From contig NZ_JANLCM010000002.1 in the NCBI RefSeq assembly GCF_024979235.1, positions 930,001-994,000 of the forward strand: DNA of 64,000 nucleotides. Reading direction: 5' to 3'. Shown here piece by piece: positions 1-8,804 of the stretch. Positions within the stretch are counted from its first letter, which is position 1, and each line of letters begins with the position of its first letter. The notes under the pieces were generated by a model. The model ran no database searches, was not told the origin of the DNA, and was given only the letters and a program-made list of their open reading frames with translations. Source of the stretch: Herbiconiux aconitum. Its GTDB lineage: Bacteria > Actinomycetota > Actinomycetes > Actinomycetales > Microbacteriaceae. The position numbers and the translations under genes are program-made.

Positions 1-631
1 CGCAGAGCTTTCGATCGGGCGCACCGTGCCGGAGCCACTCGAAGACCGGCGCGTCGTCGTCGTACACCCCGTATTTCAGCCGACCGCTCGCATCCGGAAC
101 CGGGGCGGACACCGTCCACGGATACTTGCAACTCGCATCGAGGCTCGCCCGCGTGAGGTTGAGGCCCACACTGCGGCCCTCGCCGTCGAACACCTTCGGT
201 TCGAGCCGGGTCAGGATGCGCAGACTCTGCGCGTTGCCCTCGAACCCGCCGATGTCGCGGGCCCAGTCGTTGAGGGCCCGCTCGCCGTTGTGCCCGAACG
301 GCGGATGCCCGAGGTCGTGCGCGAGGCACGCGCTGTCGACCACATCGGGATCGAGATCGAGGCTGTTGGCGAGCTCGCGGCCGACCTGGGCCACCTCGAG
401 CGAGTGCGTGAGGCGGTTGCGGGCGAAGTCGGCCACCACGGCCGGGCTCAGCACCTGCGTCTTGGCCGCGAGTCGCCGCAGCGACGAGGAGTGCAAGAGG
501 CGCGCCCGGTCGCGCGCGAAGTCGCTGCGACGGGTGTAGTGCTCCTCGGGGAGGAATCTCTCGGCGTCGGCTTCGGAGTAGCCCTTCGTGGGCGTCGCGG
601 TCGACAGGTTGTGCAGGGGCTCAGCCACCAC
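1..631 (-). CDS. dgt: Deoxyguanosinetriphosphate triphosphohydrolase-like protein (3' end outside window)
   Basis: HD-superfamily nucleotide hydrolase that splits dNTPs into deoxynucleosides and triphosphate, acting in the cytoplasm on the dNTP pool. About 210 codons are visible. The metal-binding HD signature [12 protein letters not shown] lies at residues 105-116, preceded by NRLTHSLEV with another ligand His near residue 75; both are typical of dGTPase. The start is GTG at 631 (a second GTG follows at 628), overlapping the dus stop by a few bases, which suggests translational coupling. The gene runs off the left edge, so the C-terminal half is unseen. In many actinobacteria dgt follows dus and precedes dnaG, which fits this order. 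Confidence 0.93.
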   Translation of the reverse strand, partial: MVAEPLHNLSTATPTKGYSEADAERFLPEEHYTRRSDFARDRARLLHSSSLRRLAAKTQVLSPAVVADFARNRLTHSLEVAQVGRELANSLDLDPDVVDSACLAHDLGHPPFGHNGERALNDWARDIGGFEGNAQSLRILTRLEPKVFDGEGRSVGLNLTRASLDASCKYPWTVSAPVPDASGRLKYGVYDDDAPVFEWLRHGAPDRKLC

Positions 632-1847
632 TGTGACTCAGTTCTGCCTCGGCGAGGTCGACCCGCCCGGCGCTCTCGAGCGAACGGGACTTCAGCCATC
701 CGTCGGGCAGCGCCGGGTTCTTCGGGCTGCCGGCCCGGCCGCGCGGGCCCTCGGCGTCGGCGCCCGGGTAGGGCTCCGACCAGTCGAGGGTGGCGAGGAT
801 CTCATCCATCTGGGCCAGGCTCGTGACGGTGCTGAGCGCGGCCCGCACCTCGTGGCCGGCCGGGTAGCCCTTCAGATACCACGCGACGTGCTTGCGGATG
901 TCGCGGCAGGCGCGATTCTCGTCTCCGAAGAACTCCACCAGCAGCTCGGTGTGCCGGCGGAGCGTGCGCGCCACGTCGCCGAGCGACGGGGCGGCCCGCA
1001 GCGCTGCCGCCTCGTCGGCCGTGAGCTCACCGGCGCGCACCCGGAACGCCGCCGCGAGGTCGCCGAACAGCCACGGGCGGCCGAGGCAACCGCGCCCCAC
1101 GACGACCCCGTCGCATCCGGTCTCGTCGACCATGCGCAGCGCGTCTTCGCCCGACCAGATGTCGCCGTTGCCGAGCACCGGAATGCTCGTGATGGTCTCT
1201 TTCAGCCGCGCGATGGCCGACCAGTCGGCCTGACCGCTGTAGAAATCGGCCGCCGTGCGCGCGTGCAGCGCGATGGCCTTCACACCGGCACCCTCGGCGG
1301 CGCGGGCCGCTTCGAGGTAGGTGAGGTGGTCGGTGTCGATGCCCTTGCGCATCTTGACGGTGACCGGGATGTCTCCGGCCGCGTCGACCACCGACTCGAC
1401 GATCTCGCGGAAGAGATCGAGCTTCCAGGGCAGTGCTGCACCCCCACCCTTGCGCGTGACCTTGGGCACCGGGCAGCCGAAGTTCATGTCGATGTGATCG
1501 GTGCGGTCTTCGTCGACCAGGATGCGCGCCGCCTCGGCCATCGTGGCCGGATCGACCCCGTAGAGCTGGATGGAACGAGGCGTCTCGGACGGGTGGTGGG
1601 TGATGAGCCGCATCGTCTCGGGCGTGCGCTCGACGAGGGCCCGGCTCGTGATCATCTCGCTCACGTAGAGGCCGGCGCCGAACTCGCGGCAGAGCCGTCG
1701 GAACGCAGTGTTCGTGATGCCCGCCATGGGCGCCAGAACGACGGGCACGTCGAGCCGGATGGGCCCGATGGCGAGCTTGTCGTCGACGGAGGTCAGCGCG
1801 TCGCCGACGGCCTTCGGTGCGGGGGCGGTGAGTGTTGGAGTGGACAT
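621..1847 (-). CDS. dus: tRNA-dihydrouridine synthase (DusB type)
   Basis: FMN-dependent enzyme that reduces uridine to dihydrouridine in tRNA. The protein is 408 aa, a TIM barrel with the [11 protein letters not shown] flavin motif near residues 40-50 and the catalytic cysteine in NFGCPVPK (Cys125). The gene opens with ATG at 1847, behind GGGAGAA at a good distance; a longer open frame reaches upstream but runs through the divergent ybaK-like gene and was rejected. The stop overlaps the dgt start, so the two are probably co-transcribed. The C-terminal 40 residues, rich in Pro, Gly and Ser, are not part of the conserved fold. Confidence 0.95.
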   Translation of the reverse strand: MSTPTLTAPAPKAVGDALTSVDDKLAIGPIRLDVPVVLAPMAGITNTAFRRLCREFGAGLYVSEMITSRALVERTPETMRLITHHPSETPRSIQLYGVDPATMAEAARILVDEDRTDHIDMNFGCPVPKVTRKGGGAALPWKLDLFREIVESVVDAAGDIPVTVKMRKGIDTDHLTYLEAARAAEGAGVKAIALHARTAADFYSGQADWSAIARLKETITSIPVLGNGDIWSGEDALRMVDETGCDGVVVGRGCLGRPWLFGDLAAAFRVRAGELTADEAAALRAAPSLGDVARTLRRHTELLVEFFGDENRACRDIRKHVAWYLKGYPAGHEVRAALSTVTSLAQMDEILATLDWSEPYPGADAEGPRGRAGSPKNPALPDGWLKSRSLESAGRVDLAEAELSHSGG

Positions 1848-1916
1848 CGTGGTCAATTCTCCCAGACTGGCGCCGGGGGTGTGTCGGGATCGGGAATCCT
1901 GTGGAGAGTCGGGCTG

Positions 1917-2417
1917 TTGAACACGATTGTGAGTGACAAGAACGGTATCGACAGAGTGCTCCATGACGCCGAGGCCCGGGGCATCCCGGTGGAGGTCGTC
2001 GAGCGGCCCGCCGCCGACTCGCTGGAGGCGGCTGCCGCGCTGCTCGGGCTCGCACCCGGCGACGTGATGAAGAGCCTCGTGGTGAAGCGTCACGACGGCG
2101 GCTTCCTGTTCGCCCTCATCCCGGGCGACCGTCAGATCAGCTGGCCGAAGCTCCGCACCCTGGTCGGGGTGAACAGGCTCTCGATGCCGCATCAGGATGT
2201 CGCGCACGAGGCCACGGGCTACGAACGCGGCACGATCACCCCGCTCGGCTCGACCACGGCCTGGCCCGTCTATCTCGACGCCTCGTTCGTGGGCAAGCGC
2301 GTCGCGATGGGCGCCGGCGCCCATGGGCACAGCGCTTTCGTCGACGCCGACACCCTGGCAACGGGGCTGGATGCGGTGGTCGCCGACATCTCCGACCCGA
2401 TCCCCGCGCGCGACTGA
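1917..2417 (+). CDS. YbaK/EbsC-family Cys-tRNA(Pro) deacylase
   Basis: Small single-domain protein of the YbaK/aminoacyl-tRNA deacylase family, which clears mischarged Cys-tRNA(Pro). It carries the expected features: SLVVKRHDGGFLFALIPGD, the lysine in SWPKLRTL, and the GYERGTITPLG loop. It is divergent from dus, with only about 70 bp between the two genes. The start is uncertain: TTG at 1917 has GGAGAG nine bases upstream, while GTG at 1929 gives the usual N-terminus but has no ribosome site. It converges on the DsbA block and ends directly before a long hairpin. Confidence 0.85.
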   Translation: MNTIVSDKNGIDRVLHDAEARGIPVEVVERPAADSLEAAAALLGLAPGDVMKSLVVKRHDGGFLFALIPGDRQISWPKLRTLVGVNRLSMPHQDVAHEATGYERGTITPLGSTTAWPVYLDASFVGKRVAMGAGAHGHSAFVDADTLATGLDAVVADISDPIPARD

Positions 2418-2480
2418 CATCGAGTGGGCACGAATCGTCGCCCAAGCCCAGGGGAACCGACGAATTGTGCCCACTCGATG
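2418..2480. terminator. Long hairpin between converging genes
   Basis: Imperfect inverted repeat with 23-bp arms (2418-2440 and 2458-2480), 21 of 23 positions paired, around a 17-nt loop. The arms begin CATCGAGTGGGCAC. It starts right after the ybaK-like stop and lies about 20 bp from the end of the opposing small gene, so it could end transcription from both sides. There is no T-run, so an intrinsic terminator of the classical type is not proven. Confidence 0.6.
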
Positions 2481-2500
2481 ATGCCGAGGGCGCCTGAGCG

Positions 2501-2641
2501 TCAGATCGCGCAGGCGTCGCCCTCGCAGGCGGCACCCGGGTCGCCCACGAGGGTGAGGGTCAGCGGTGCGCGAGGCAGGATCTGTACGGGCTGAGGGGGC
2601 GTCGCGGCGGGAGCAGCCTCGCCTGCGGCATCGGCGGTCAC
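2501..2641 (-). CDS. Small cysteine-containing protein coupled to the DsbA-like gene
   Basis: A 46-residue protein too short for most gene callers. Its GTG start (2641-2639) overlaps the TGA of the DsbA-like gene as GTGA, the usual sign of translational coupling. The first half is Ala/Pro rich; the second contains LTLTLVGDPGAACEGDACAI, with two cysteines five residues apart at the extreme C-terminus. I do not recognise a named family. A substrate, partner or metal-binding role next to a thiol oxidoreductase is a guess from position only. Confidence 0.6.
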   Translation of the reverse strand: MTADAAGEAAPAATPPQPVQILPRAPLTLTLVGDPGAACEGDACAI

Positions 2642-3306
2642 GCGCCGACCTCCGTCTTCTCGTCGGTCACCTGGCGCAGCACCTGCGCGAAGGTCGCCGG
2701 GTCTTGCGCGCCCGAGACGCCGTACTTCCCGTCGATCACGAAGAACGGCACGCCCTGGATGCCGTAGGCGATCGCGGTCTGCTGATCGGCGCGCACGTCG
2801 GCCAGGTACTCGTTCGAGCTCAGCGAGCGCACGACGTCGTCGCGGTCGAAGCCGAGTTCGGCACCGAGATCGGCGAGTCCGTCGATCGTGCCCACCTGAC
2901 GGCCCTCGACGAAGTAGGCCTTCAACAGCCGTTCCTTGGCCTCGAGCTGCACTCCCCGAGCTTTGGCGTAGTGGATGAGTTGGTGCGCGAGCACGGTGTT
3001 CGCGTGCTTGAGGTTGCCGTAGTCGTAGTCGAGACCCACCGAGGCGGCGATGCCGGTCACCCGCTCGATCATCGGCCCGATCTGCTCGACCGGGAAACCC
3101 TTCGTGGCCAAGAACTCCTCGTGGCTGCCGTCGAAGTCGACCGGCGTATCGGGCGAGAGCTCGAAGCTGTGGTATTCGATCTCGACGGGTGCAGCGCCCT
3201 CGTCGCCTTCGTATTCGGCGATGCCGTATTCCAGTTTGCGTTTTCCGATGTAACACCACGGGCAGGCGATGTCGGACCAGATGTCGATTTTGATGGCTTC
3301 AGTCAC
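2638..3306 (-). CDS. DsbA-family oxidoreductase (FrnE / 2-hydroxychromene isomerase-like)
   Basis: Thioredoxin-fold protein of 222 aa with an N-terminal CPWC active site (Cys15, Cys18) in DIWSDIACPWCYIGKRKLE, a helical insert, and the cis-proline loop in GIQGVPFFVID. This is the FrnE-like branch of DsbA proteins; it has no signal peptide and is predicted cytosolic. The start is GTG at 3306, giving VTEAIKIDIWSD. A longer frame from 3393 would overlap the uppS stop and adds non-conserved sequence. It sits about 50 bp downstream of uppS on the same strand and is followed by the coupled 46-aa protein. Confidence 0.9.
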   Translation of the reverse strand: MTEAIKIDIWSDIACPWCYIGKRKLEYGIAEYEGDEGAAPVEIEYHSFELSPDTPVDFDGSHEEFLATKGFPVEQIGPMIERVTGIAASVGLDYDYGNLKHANTVLAHQLIHYAKARGVQLEAKERLLKAYFVEGRQVGTIDGLADLGAELGFDRDDVVRSLSSNEYLADVRADQQTAIAYGIQGVPFFVIDGKYGVSGAQDPATFAQVLRQVTDEKTEVGA

Positions 3307-3355
3307 GAAGAAGCCAACGCGGGCATCCGCGATCTCATTCCGCGACGGAAGGGCG

Positions 3356-4180
3356 TCAGACCCCGATCTCGTCTTCGGTCGGGTCAGGCGCATCCACGGC
3401 CCCGCCGAACCGCCGGTTGCGTCCGGCGTAGTGCTCGATCGCCTGCCACAGGTCGACGCGCGTGAAATCGGGCCAGAGCCGGTCGAGGAACACCATCTCG
3501 GCGTACACCGACTGCCAGGGCAGGAAGTTCGAGGTGCGCTGCTCCCCCGAACTCCGCACGAAGAGATCGACGTCGGGCAGCTCGGGCACGTAGAGACGCT
3601 TCTGGATCAGCTTCTCCGACACGGCCGAAGGGCGGAGGCGCCCGGCCGCGACGTCGTCGGCGATGGTGCGCACCGCATCCGTGATCTCGTTGCGGCCGCC
3701 GTAATTCACGCACATGGTGAGGGTGAGGGTCGAGTTGGCGGCCGTGAGGCGTTCGGCGAACTGCAGTTCCTTGATGACCGAGGCCCAGAGCCGCGGCTTG
3801 CGGCCGGCCCAGCGGATGCGCACACCCCACTCGTTCAGCTGGTCGCGCCGGCGGTGCAGCACCTCCCGGTTGAACCCCATCAAGAACCGCACTTCGTCGG
3901 GAGAGCGTTTCCAGTTCTCGGTGGAGAAGGCGTAGACGCTGATGTGCTTCACCCCGATCTGGATGGCGCCGGCCACGACGTCCAAAAGCGCCGCCTCGCC
4001 CGCGCGGTGCCCCTCGATGCGGGTGAGACCACGCTGGTTGGCCCACCGCCCATTGCCGTCCATGACGATCGCCACGTGCTTCGGAACGGCGCCGGCAGGA
4101 ATCGACGGCGGGTGGATGCCCGTCCAGTCGAGGGGCCGGAACGGCTCCGCCAACGGGGAGGTCTTCTGAACGGGACTCAC
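3356..4180 (-). CDS. uppS: Isoprenyl (undecaprenyl) diphosphate synthase
   Basis: cis-Prenyltransferase that elongates polyprenyl diphosphate for the cell-wall lipid carrier. The 274-aa protein shows the family blocks in order: [18 protein letters not shown] (catalytic Asp, substrate Arg), [35 protein letters not shown] and [16 protein letters not shown]. The GTG start at 4180 overlaps the recO TGA as GTGA, so translation is probably coupled to recO. A longer frame to 4324 lies inside recO and was rejected. Confidence 0.97.
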   Translation of the reverse strand: MSPVQKTSPLAEPFRPLDWTGIHPPSIPAGAVPKHVAIVMDGNGRWANQRGLTRIEGHRAGEAALLDVVAGAIQIGVKHISVYAFSTENWKRSPDEVRFLMGFNREVLHRRRDQLNEWGVRIRWAGRKPRLWASVIKELQFAERLTAANSTLTLTMCVNYGGRNEITDAVRTIADDVAAGRLRPSAVSEKLIQKRLYVPELPDVDLFVRSSGEQRTSNFLPWQSVYAEMVFLDRLWPDFTRVDLWQAIEHYAGRNRRFGGAVDAPDPTEDEIGV

Positions 4181-4926
4181 TGCGGTTGAACCTTCTTCGT
4201 CTGCGACCGTTCGACGTGCTCGAGCGATCGGAGCCCGCGTTCCAGGTGCCATTGGGTGTACGCCGCCACGATACCGCTCGCGCGTGAACGGGTGCCCGAC
4301 TCCGCGGCGTCGGCCGCCGCCCAATCACCCGTGAGCAGGGCGCCGAGCAGGCCCAGGGTGGCGGTGTCGAGTCGCGGCGTGCCGGGCGGGGCCACCTCGT
4401 CGCTCACCACGCCGCCGAGCTGCACCACGAAGGCGGAATGCGGCCCCGCCTCACCGGTGACCGCGCAGTCATGGAAGCTCGGCGCCCAGCCCGCCATCGA
4501 GAGGGCGCGCAGCAAGTAGGAGTCGAGCGTCATGGTGGGTCCGTGCTCGCCGCGAGCGAGCGAGCGCAGGGCGCCGACGAGCAGCAGGTACTGCTGCAGC
4601 GAGGGCTCCTCCTCGGTGAGCTTGTCGGCGGTCTCCACCATCGCGCTCGCGGCCGTGTAGCTGGCGTAGTCGGCGGTGATCTCGGCCCCGTACGACCCGA
4701 TCGTGACCGCCTGGGTGATGGTGTCGAGGCTTCGGCCCTCGTAGAACTGCACGTCGGCCACCATGAAGGGTTCGAGCCGTGCCCCGAACTTCGAGGCCGT
4801 GCGTCGCACCCCCCGGGCGACGGCGCGCACCTTTCCGTGCTGCCGGGTCAGCAGCGTGACGATGCGATCGGCCTCACCCAGCTTGTGGGTGCGCAGCACG
4901 ACGGCTTCATCTCGGTAAACGGGCAC
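4177..4926 (-). CDS. recO: DNA repair protein RecO
   Basis: Recombination mediator that loads RecA together with RecR and anneals SSB-coated strands. The 249-aa protein starts [20 protein letters not shown] and keeps the OB-fold N-terminus with [17 protein letters not shown], followed by the helical domain. The Cys-rich zinc region is reduced, with only one clear Cys ([10 protein letters not shown]). The start is GTG at 4926. A GATACT hexamer lies exactly 6 nt upstream, consistent with a leaderless promoter of its own. recO and uppS overlap and form an operon. Confidence 0.95.
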   Translation of the reverse strand: MPVYRDEAVVLRTHKLGEADRIVTLLTRQHGKVRAVARGVRRTASKFGARLEPFMVADVQFYEGRSLDTITQAVTIGSYGAEITADYASYTAASAMVETADKLTEEEPSLQQYLLLVGALRSLARGEHGPTMTLDSYLLRALSMAGWAPSFHDCAVTGEAGPHSAFVVQLGGVVSDEVAPPGTPRLDTATLGLLGALLTGDWAAADAAESGTRSRASGIVAAYTQWHLERGLRSLEHVERSQTKKVQPQ

Positions 4927-4993
4927 CCGTCAAGTATCCCGCCGACCGCTGACAGGATGCCGGAGCGACCCGGATCGCCCGACCAGAACGCGA

Positions 4994-5668
4994 TCAGAAC
5001 GCCTCGAATGCCCGCCCGAGCTGGAGGGCGCCCAGGATGACGAACAGCACCGCCATGATGACGTTGTTGTGCCGGATGAGCCCCGACTTCGCCGAGGCCA
5101 GAGCATCCGCCACTGTCCGCGACCCGGAGCCGCCGACGATGGTGAGCACGATGAGGCCGAGGCACGAGGTGGCGGCGAACACCGCCGCGCAGAGGAACAC
5201 GAGCGACCACGCCATGTCGGCGGAACCGATCGTCGCACCGGCCGCGATGGCAATCGGCACGTTCTTGATGTTGGCCACGCCGAGCAGCAGACCGAGTCCG
5301 GCCGACTTCACGACACCGAAGGAGTCCATCGCAGCGAGCCATTTCGGTTCGACCGGTGCGACATCCTTCTTCGGCCGCTTCTGCCAGCTGCGGAACGCGA
5401 GGTAGAAGAACAGCGCCGCGAACGCGAAGCCGATCACGATGTGGAACACCGTGGCGAAGAAGGAGTCGTTCTCGGTGGTGCCCTTCGACCCGGAGGCGAG
5501 CCCCAGGGTCAGCGCGAAGAACGACACTGCGAAGGCGACCGTGAAGGCGACGGCGTTTCCCCGGCCGCGCGGCCCGAGCAGCAGCGTGATCACGGCCACC
5601 AACGGCATCGGAGAGATGATGACCGCGAACGCAAGAGGAACGACCTCCCCCAAGGCTTGCCAGAACAT
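4994..5668 (-). CDS. SfLAP/GAP-family integral membrane protein
   Basis: Protein of 224 aa with about six hydrophobic segments, a short charged loop (FRSWQKRPKKDVAPVEPK) and the ISPMPLVAVITLLLGPRGRGNA N-terminus typical of the GAP/sulfolipid-addressing (SfLAP) group, a LysE-like fold. Members are suspected lipid or small-molecule exporters; the substrate here is unknown. TAGGCT sits exactly 6 nt before the ATG, suggesting a leaderless transcript. It is divergent from the ABC exporter operon with 58 bp between. A second member of the family is at 54560-55225. Confidence 0.85.
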   Translation of the reverse strand: MFWQALGEVVPLAFAVIISPMPLVAVITLLLGPRGRGNAVAFTVAFAVSFFALTLGLASGSKGTTENDSFFATVFHIVIGFAFAALFFYLAFRSWQKRPKKDVAPVEPKWLAAMDSFGVVKSAGLGLLLGVANIKNVPIAIAAGATIGSADMAWSLVFLCAAVFAATSCLGLIVLTIVGGSGSRTVADALASAKSGLIRHNNVIMAVLFVILGALQLGRAFEAF

Positions 5669-5726
5669 ACCCCGAGCCTAGCGAGCCGCAACATGCCCGA
5701 CATATTCGCCGTATACCCTCTTTCGA

Positions 5727-8700
5727 GTGCCACTCCCGCTACAACGCTCCCGGGCCGGAGTGTCCTTTCTCCTCGCGCTCGGCGCGGTCGTTCTGATCGC
5801 TGTCGCACTCCTGGGGGGCACGAGCAGCTTCCTGGCCGGTTCGACGCTGCAGGCCATGCGCACCACGTTGGCCGACGCTCCCCCGACCGAGGCCGCCCTG
5901 CGCGTCTCGAGCTCGTTCGACCCCGCGACCGCTGGCGCTCAGGATGCCGCGACCCGCGTGGTGGTCGACGACGCGTTCCCTGGAGTGCCGCTCGCGGTGT
6001 GGCGCACCGTGCGCACGGCGCCGGTTCCCCTGCAGATCCTCGACCCGAAGGCGCCTCCGGCCGGAGCCGACGGTGGCTCCGGTCTGCCCGCCGTCGTGCT
6101 GCAATCCGACGACCGGTCCGATACGGGCATCACGACCGTGACCGGCACCTGGCCGACCGCGCCGGGCGAGGCCGCGCTCGAGGAGCGCGCCGCTGCCGCT
6201 CTCGGTGTCGACGCCGGCGACCGTGTGCTCGTGGGCCCGGACACCGGCCGCAGCGAATTCCTGGTCACCGCCCTCTGGCACGCCGACGACCCGACCGGCG
6301 CGCGGTGGTTCGCCGACCCCGCAGTGGCCTCCGGACACGCCGGCGACGCGGTCGGACCCCTCCTCGTCTCCGACGCCGACCTGGCGGGCGTGACCGCTGC
6401 CGCCACCACGCGATGGGTGATCCAACCGGATGCCGCCACCCTCACCTCCGCGGACTGGACCGCGGTCGAGGCCGCCTCGCGCGACGGCGCTCTCGCCGAG
6501 CTGCTGGCCCGGGCGGACGTCTTCGGCGCCCAATCGGTGACCGTCGAGGGCGACCTGCACGCCGAGACCGCGCGTGTGACGCAGGAGGCCTCGGCCGCCC
6601 AGGCCGTGACGCTCGTGCCCGCGGTGCTCGTCGCCACACTCGCGGTGATCGCTCTGCTCCAGCTCGCCACCTTGCTCGCGGGCAGCCGCTCCGCCGACAC
6701 CCATCTGCTGCGCGCCCGGGGCGCATCCGTCACCCAGGTGACTCTGTGGACGGCCGCCGAGACCGCGGTCGTGGCGGTGGCCTCGGCCGTCGTCGGCGGC
6801 ACCCTGGGGGCTGTTGCGGGATGGGTGCTCGCCGGCGGTGTCGGCGGCCTCGCCGAAGCGTTCGCTGCCGGCGGCGTGATCGCGGCCGCCGCCGCCGTGG
6901 TGACCGTGATCGTGGTGACGGCACGAGGAAGTGCCGCGGCCTGGGCAGCCGGGCGGCGCGCACTCGCACCGCGGTCATCCGGAGCGCCGGCGCTCGTCGC
7001 TGCGCTGTTCACGGCGGCTCTGGCCGCGTTCGCGGGGTGGCAGCTCCTCGCTGCGGGCTCTCCCCTGATCGCGGGCGGATCGGTCGGTGGGCCCGGCGGA
7101 GCCGACGTGAATCCGATCGCGGTGCTGGCCCCGGGTGTCGGGATGCTCGCGCTCGCCTTGTTCGCGGTGGCCGGGATCTCCCCCATCACCCGTCTCCTCG
7201 GTGCCGGTGCCGCGCGCGGCCGCTCCCTCACCCGACTGCTCGCGGTGCGCACGCTCACCCGGCGCGCCTCTCTCTTCACGGTCGCCGTTCTCGTCACCAC
7301 CCTCGCCGCGGGCGGAGCCGTGTTCGCCGCCGCCGTGTCAGGTTCGCTCCACGAGACCGACCTGCGCACGGCCGCACTCCAGACCGGCGCCGACGTGCGC
7401 GCCCAGGTCGCGGTGCCCGCCAACGTCGACCTCGATGGCCCCCGGGTGTCCTCGCTGCTCGCGGCCGGGGCACCGGGGACGTCCGCCGCCGCCACCGCGC
7501 TGTCGACGACCGCGACCCTCGGCACCGACGACATCGGCCTCATCGGACTTCCGGTCGCGAGCGTGCCGCAGGTACTCCCGGGCACGCAGCTGGCCGGCGC
7601 GGTCGGCGATCTCGGTGCCGCCTCCGGCGCAGCACCCGGTCTCGGAGTAATCCCTGAACAGTCCACCTCACTCACCCTCACGGTGACTCTGACCGGAACG
7701 GACTCGGCGGAGCTCACCGACACCGCGGGAACCGTCACCGTCGCCGCCTGGCTCGCGGACAGCAGCGGCGCGATCTCGGAGATCTCCCTGGGCGAGATCG
7801 ACGCCGCGACGACCGCGAACGGGGCCGGCTTCAGCGCACCGCTCCCTTCCGCCGTCGGCGAACTCACCCTGCTCGGGCTCGATGTCGCACGGGTCGGGTC
7901 GGCCGAAGGCTCCCGCTCCGCCCTCGTGCTCGACGCCGCGGCCGTCGCGAACGCTGACGGTCAGACGGTGCCGGTCGAACTCGTGGCAGGCGGCAGCTCC
8001 GGAGCCCTCTCGACCACCGTGACGCGCCAGAACCCGCGCGGACGTATCCTCGCGCCCGCCGCCCAGGAGCGCGTGCCCGTGCTGTTCACCGCCGCCCTCG
8101 CCGAGCGGTTGGGGGTGAACGCCGGTGCCACGTTGACCCTCATCCCGTCGACGGGGCGACCCGTCGAGATCGTGCTCGCCGCGACCGTCGACGCGGTGCC
8201 CGGCTCCGGCCGCGAACTGGTCGCCTTCGCTGACACGACGGCGCTCGCCCAGGGCATCCTGCAGGCGGGCGGGGCTGTTCCCCTTCCCGCTGAGGTCTGG
8301 GTCGCGACATCCGATCCCGCCGGCACCGCCACGACGATCACGACCGCGTCGGCCACGGCGGTGACCGTGACGACGCGGGCGAACTCCTCCGCCGCACCGA
8401 TCTTCGAGCCGGCGGTGGCCGCGGTTCGGGCCGGGGTGGCCGGAGGGGTCGTCGTCGCGCTGGTCTGCCTCGTCGCGGTGACGGCGGCACTGCTGGGCGC
8501 CCGCCGCGGCGAATCCACCGTGCTCGGAGCGCTCGGCAGCGTGCGCCGCGACGACGTGGCCGAGCGTCGTGGCGAAGCGGGCGCGGCGGTCGTCTACGGT
8601 CTGCTCGCCGGGGTGGTCGCGGGCGCGGTCGTGGCGACGGCCTTCGCGGGTGTGTTCGCCCGAGCCGCCGTTCCAGGGGCCGATGTCGTCGAGGCACTGG

Positions 8701-8804
8701 CCGGCTTCGATCTGCCGCAGGCAGCCATCGCCTTGGCTGCGCTGACCGTCGGTGCAGCCGCGGTCGTCGGGGCCTACGGATCGCTCGTCAGGAGGTCGCG
8801 ATGA
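5727..8804 (+). CDS. FtsX-like ABC transporter permease (first subunit)
   Basis: Very large permease, 1025 aa, of the MacB/FtsX superfamily. An N-terminal membrane segment (FLLALGAVVLIAVALLGG) is followed by a long extracytoplasmic domain, a first group of membrane helices around residues 285-480, a second extracytoplasmic domain, and a last group of helices near 890-1020. It forms an operon with a second permease and two ATPases, so it probably extrudes a lipoprotein, peptide or envelope component. The start is GTG at 5727; TACCCT ends seven bases before it and no ribosome site is visible, so the mRNA may be leaderless. No periplasmic adaptor gene is present. Confidence 0.88.
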   Translation: MPLPLQRSRAGVSFLLALGAVVLIAVALLGGTSSFLAGSTLQAMRTTLADAPPTEAALRVSSSFDPATAGAQDAATRVVVDDAFPGVPLAVWRTVRTAPVPLQILDPKAPPAGADGGSGLPAVVLQSDDRSDTGITTVTGTWPTAPGEAALEERAAAALGVDAGDRVLVGPDTGRSEFLVTALWHADDPTGARWFADPAVASGHAGDAVGPLLVSDADLAGVTAAATTRWVIQPDAATLTSADWTAVEAASRDGALAELLARADVFGAQSVTVEGDLHAETARVTQEASAAQAVTLVPAVLVATLAVIALLQLATLLAGSRSADTHLLRARGASVTQVTLWTAAETAVVAVASAVVGGTLGAVAGWVLAGGVGGLAEAFAAGGVIAAAAAVVTVIVVTARGSAAAWAAGRRALAPRSSGAPALVAALFTAALAAFAGWQLLAAGSPLIAGGSVGGPGGADVNPIAVLAPGVGMLALALFAVAGISPITRLLGAGAARGRSLTRLLAVRTLTRRASLFTVAVLVTTLAAGGAVFAAAVSGSLHETDLRTAALQTGADVRAQVAVPANVDLDGPRVSSLLAAGAPGTSAAATALSTTATLGTDDIGLIGLPVASVPQVLPGTQLAGAVGDLGAASGAAPGLGVIPEQSTSLTLTVTLTGTDSAELTDTAGTVTVAAWLADSSGAISEISLGEIDAATTANGAGFSAPLPSAVGELTLLGLDVARVGSAEGSRSALVLDAAAVANADGQTVPVELVAGGSSGALSTTVTRQNPRGRILAPAAQERVPVLFTAALAERLGVNAGATLTLIPSTGRPVEIVLAATVDAVPGSGRELVAFADTTALAQGILQAGGAVPLPAEVWVATSDPAGTATTITTASATAVTVTTRANSSAAPIFEPAVAAVRAGVAGGVVVALVCLVAVTAALLGARRGESTVLGALGSVRRDDVAERRGEAGAAVVYGLLAGVVAGAVVATAFAGVFARAAVPGADVVEALAGFDLPQAAIALAALTVGAAAVVGAYGSLVRRSR

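Noticed and set aside
588-2417. Long plus-strand frame of about 609 codons
   Set aside because: Most of it is the antisense of dus with Arg/Gly/Val-rich shadow composition; only the end from about 1917 is a real gene.
2418-2480. Considered as an attachment site or insertion-sequence end
   Set aside because: Single palindrome at a convergent gene end with no integrase, transposase or target duplication; a terminator is simpler.
5069-7657. 862-codon plus-strand frame
   Set aside because: Arg/Pro-rich translation in another frame of the SfLAP gene and the first permease; the permease frame has clear membrane helices.
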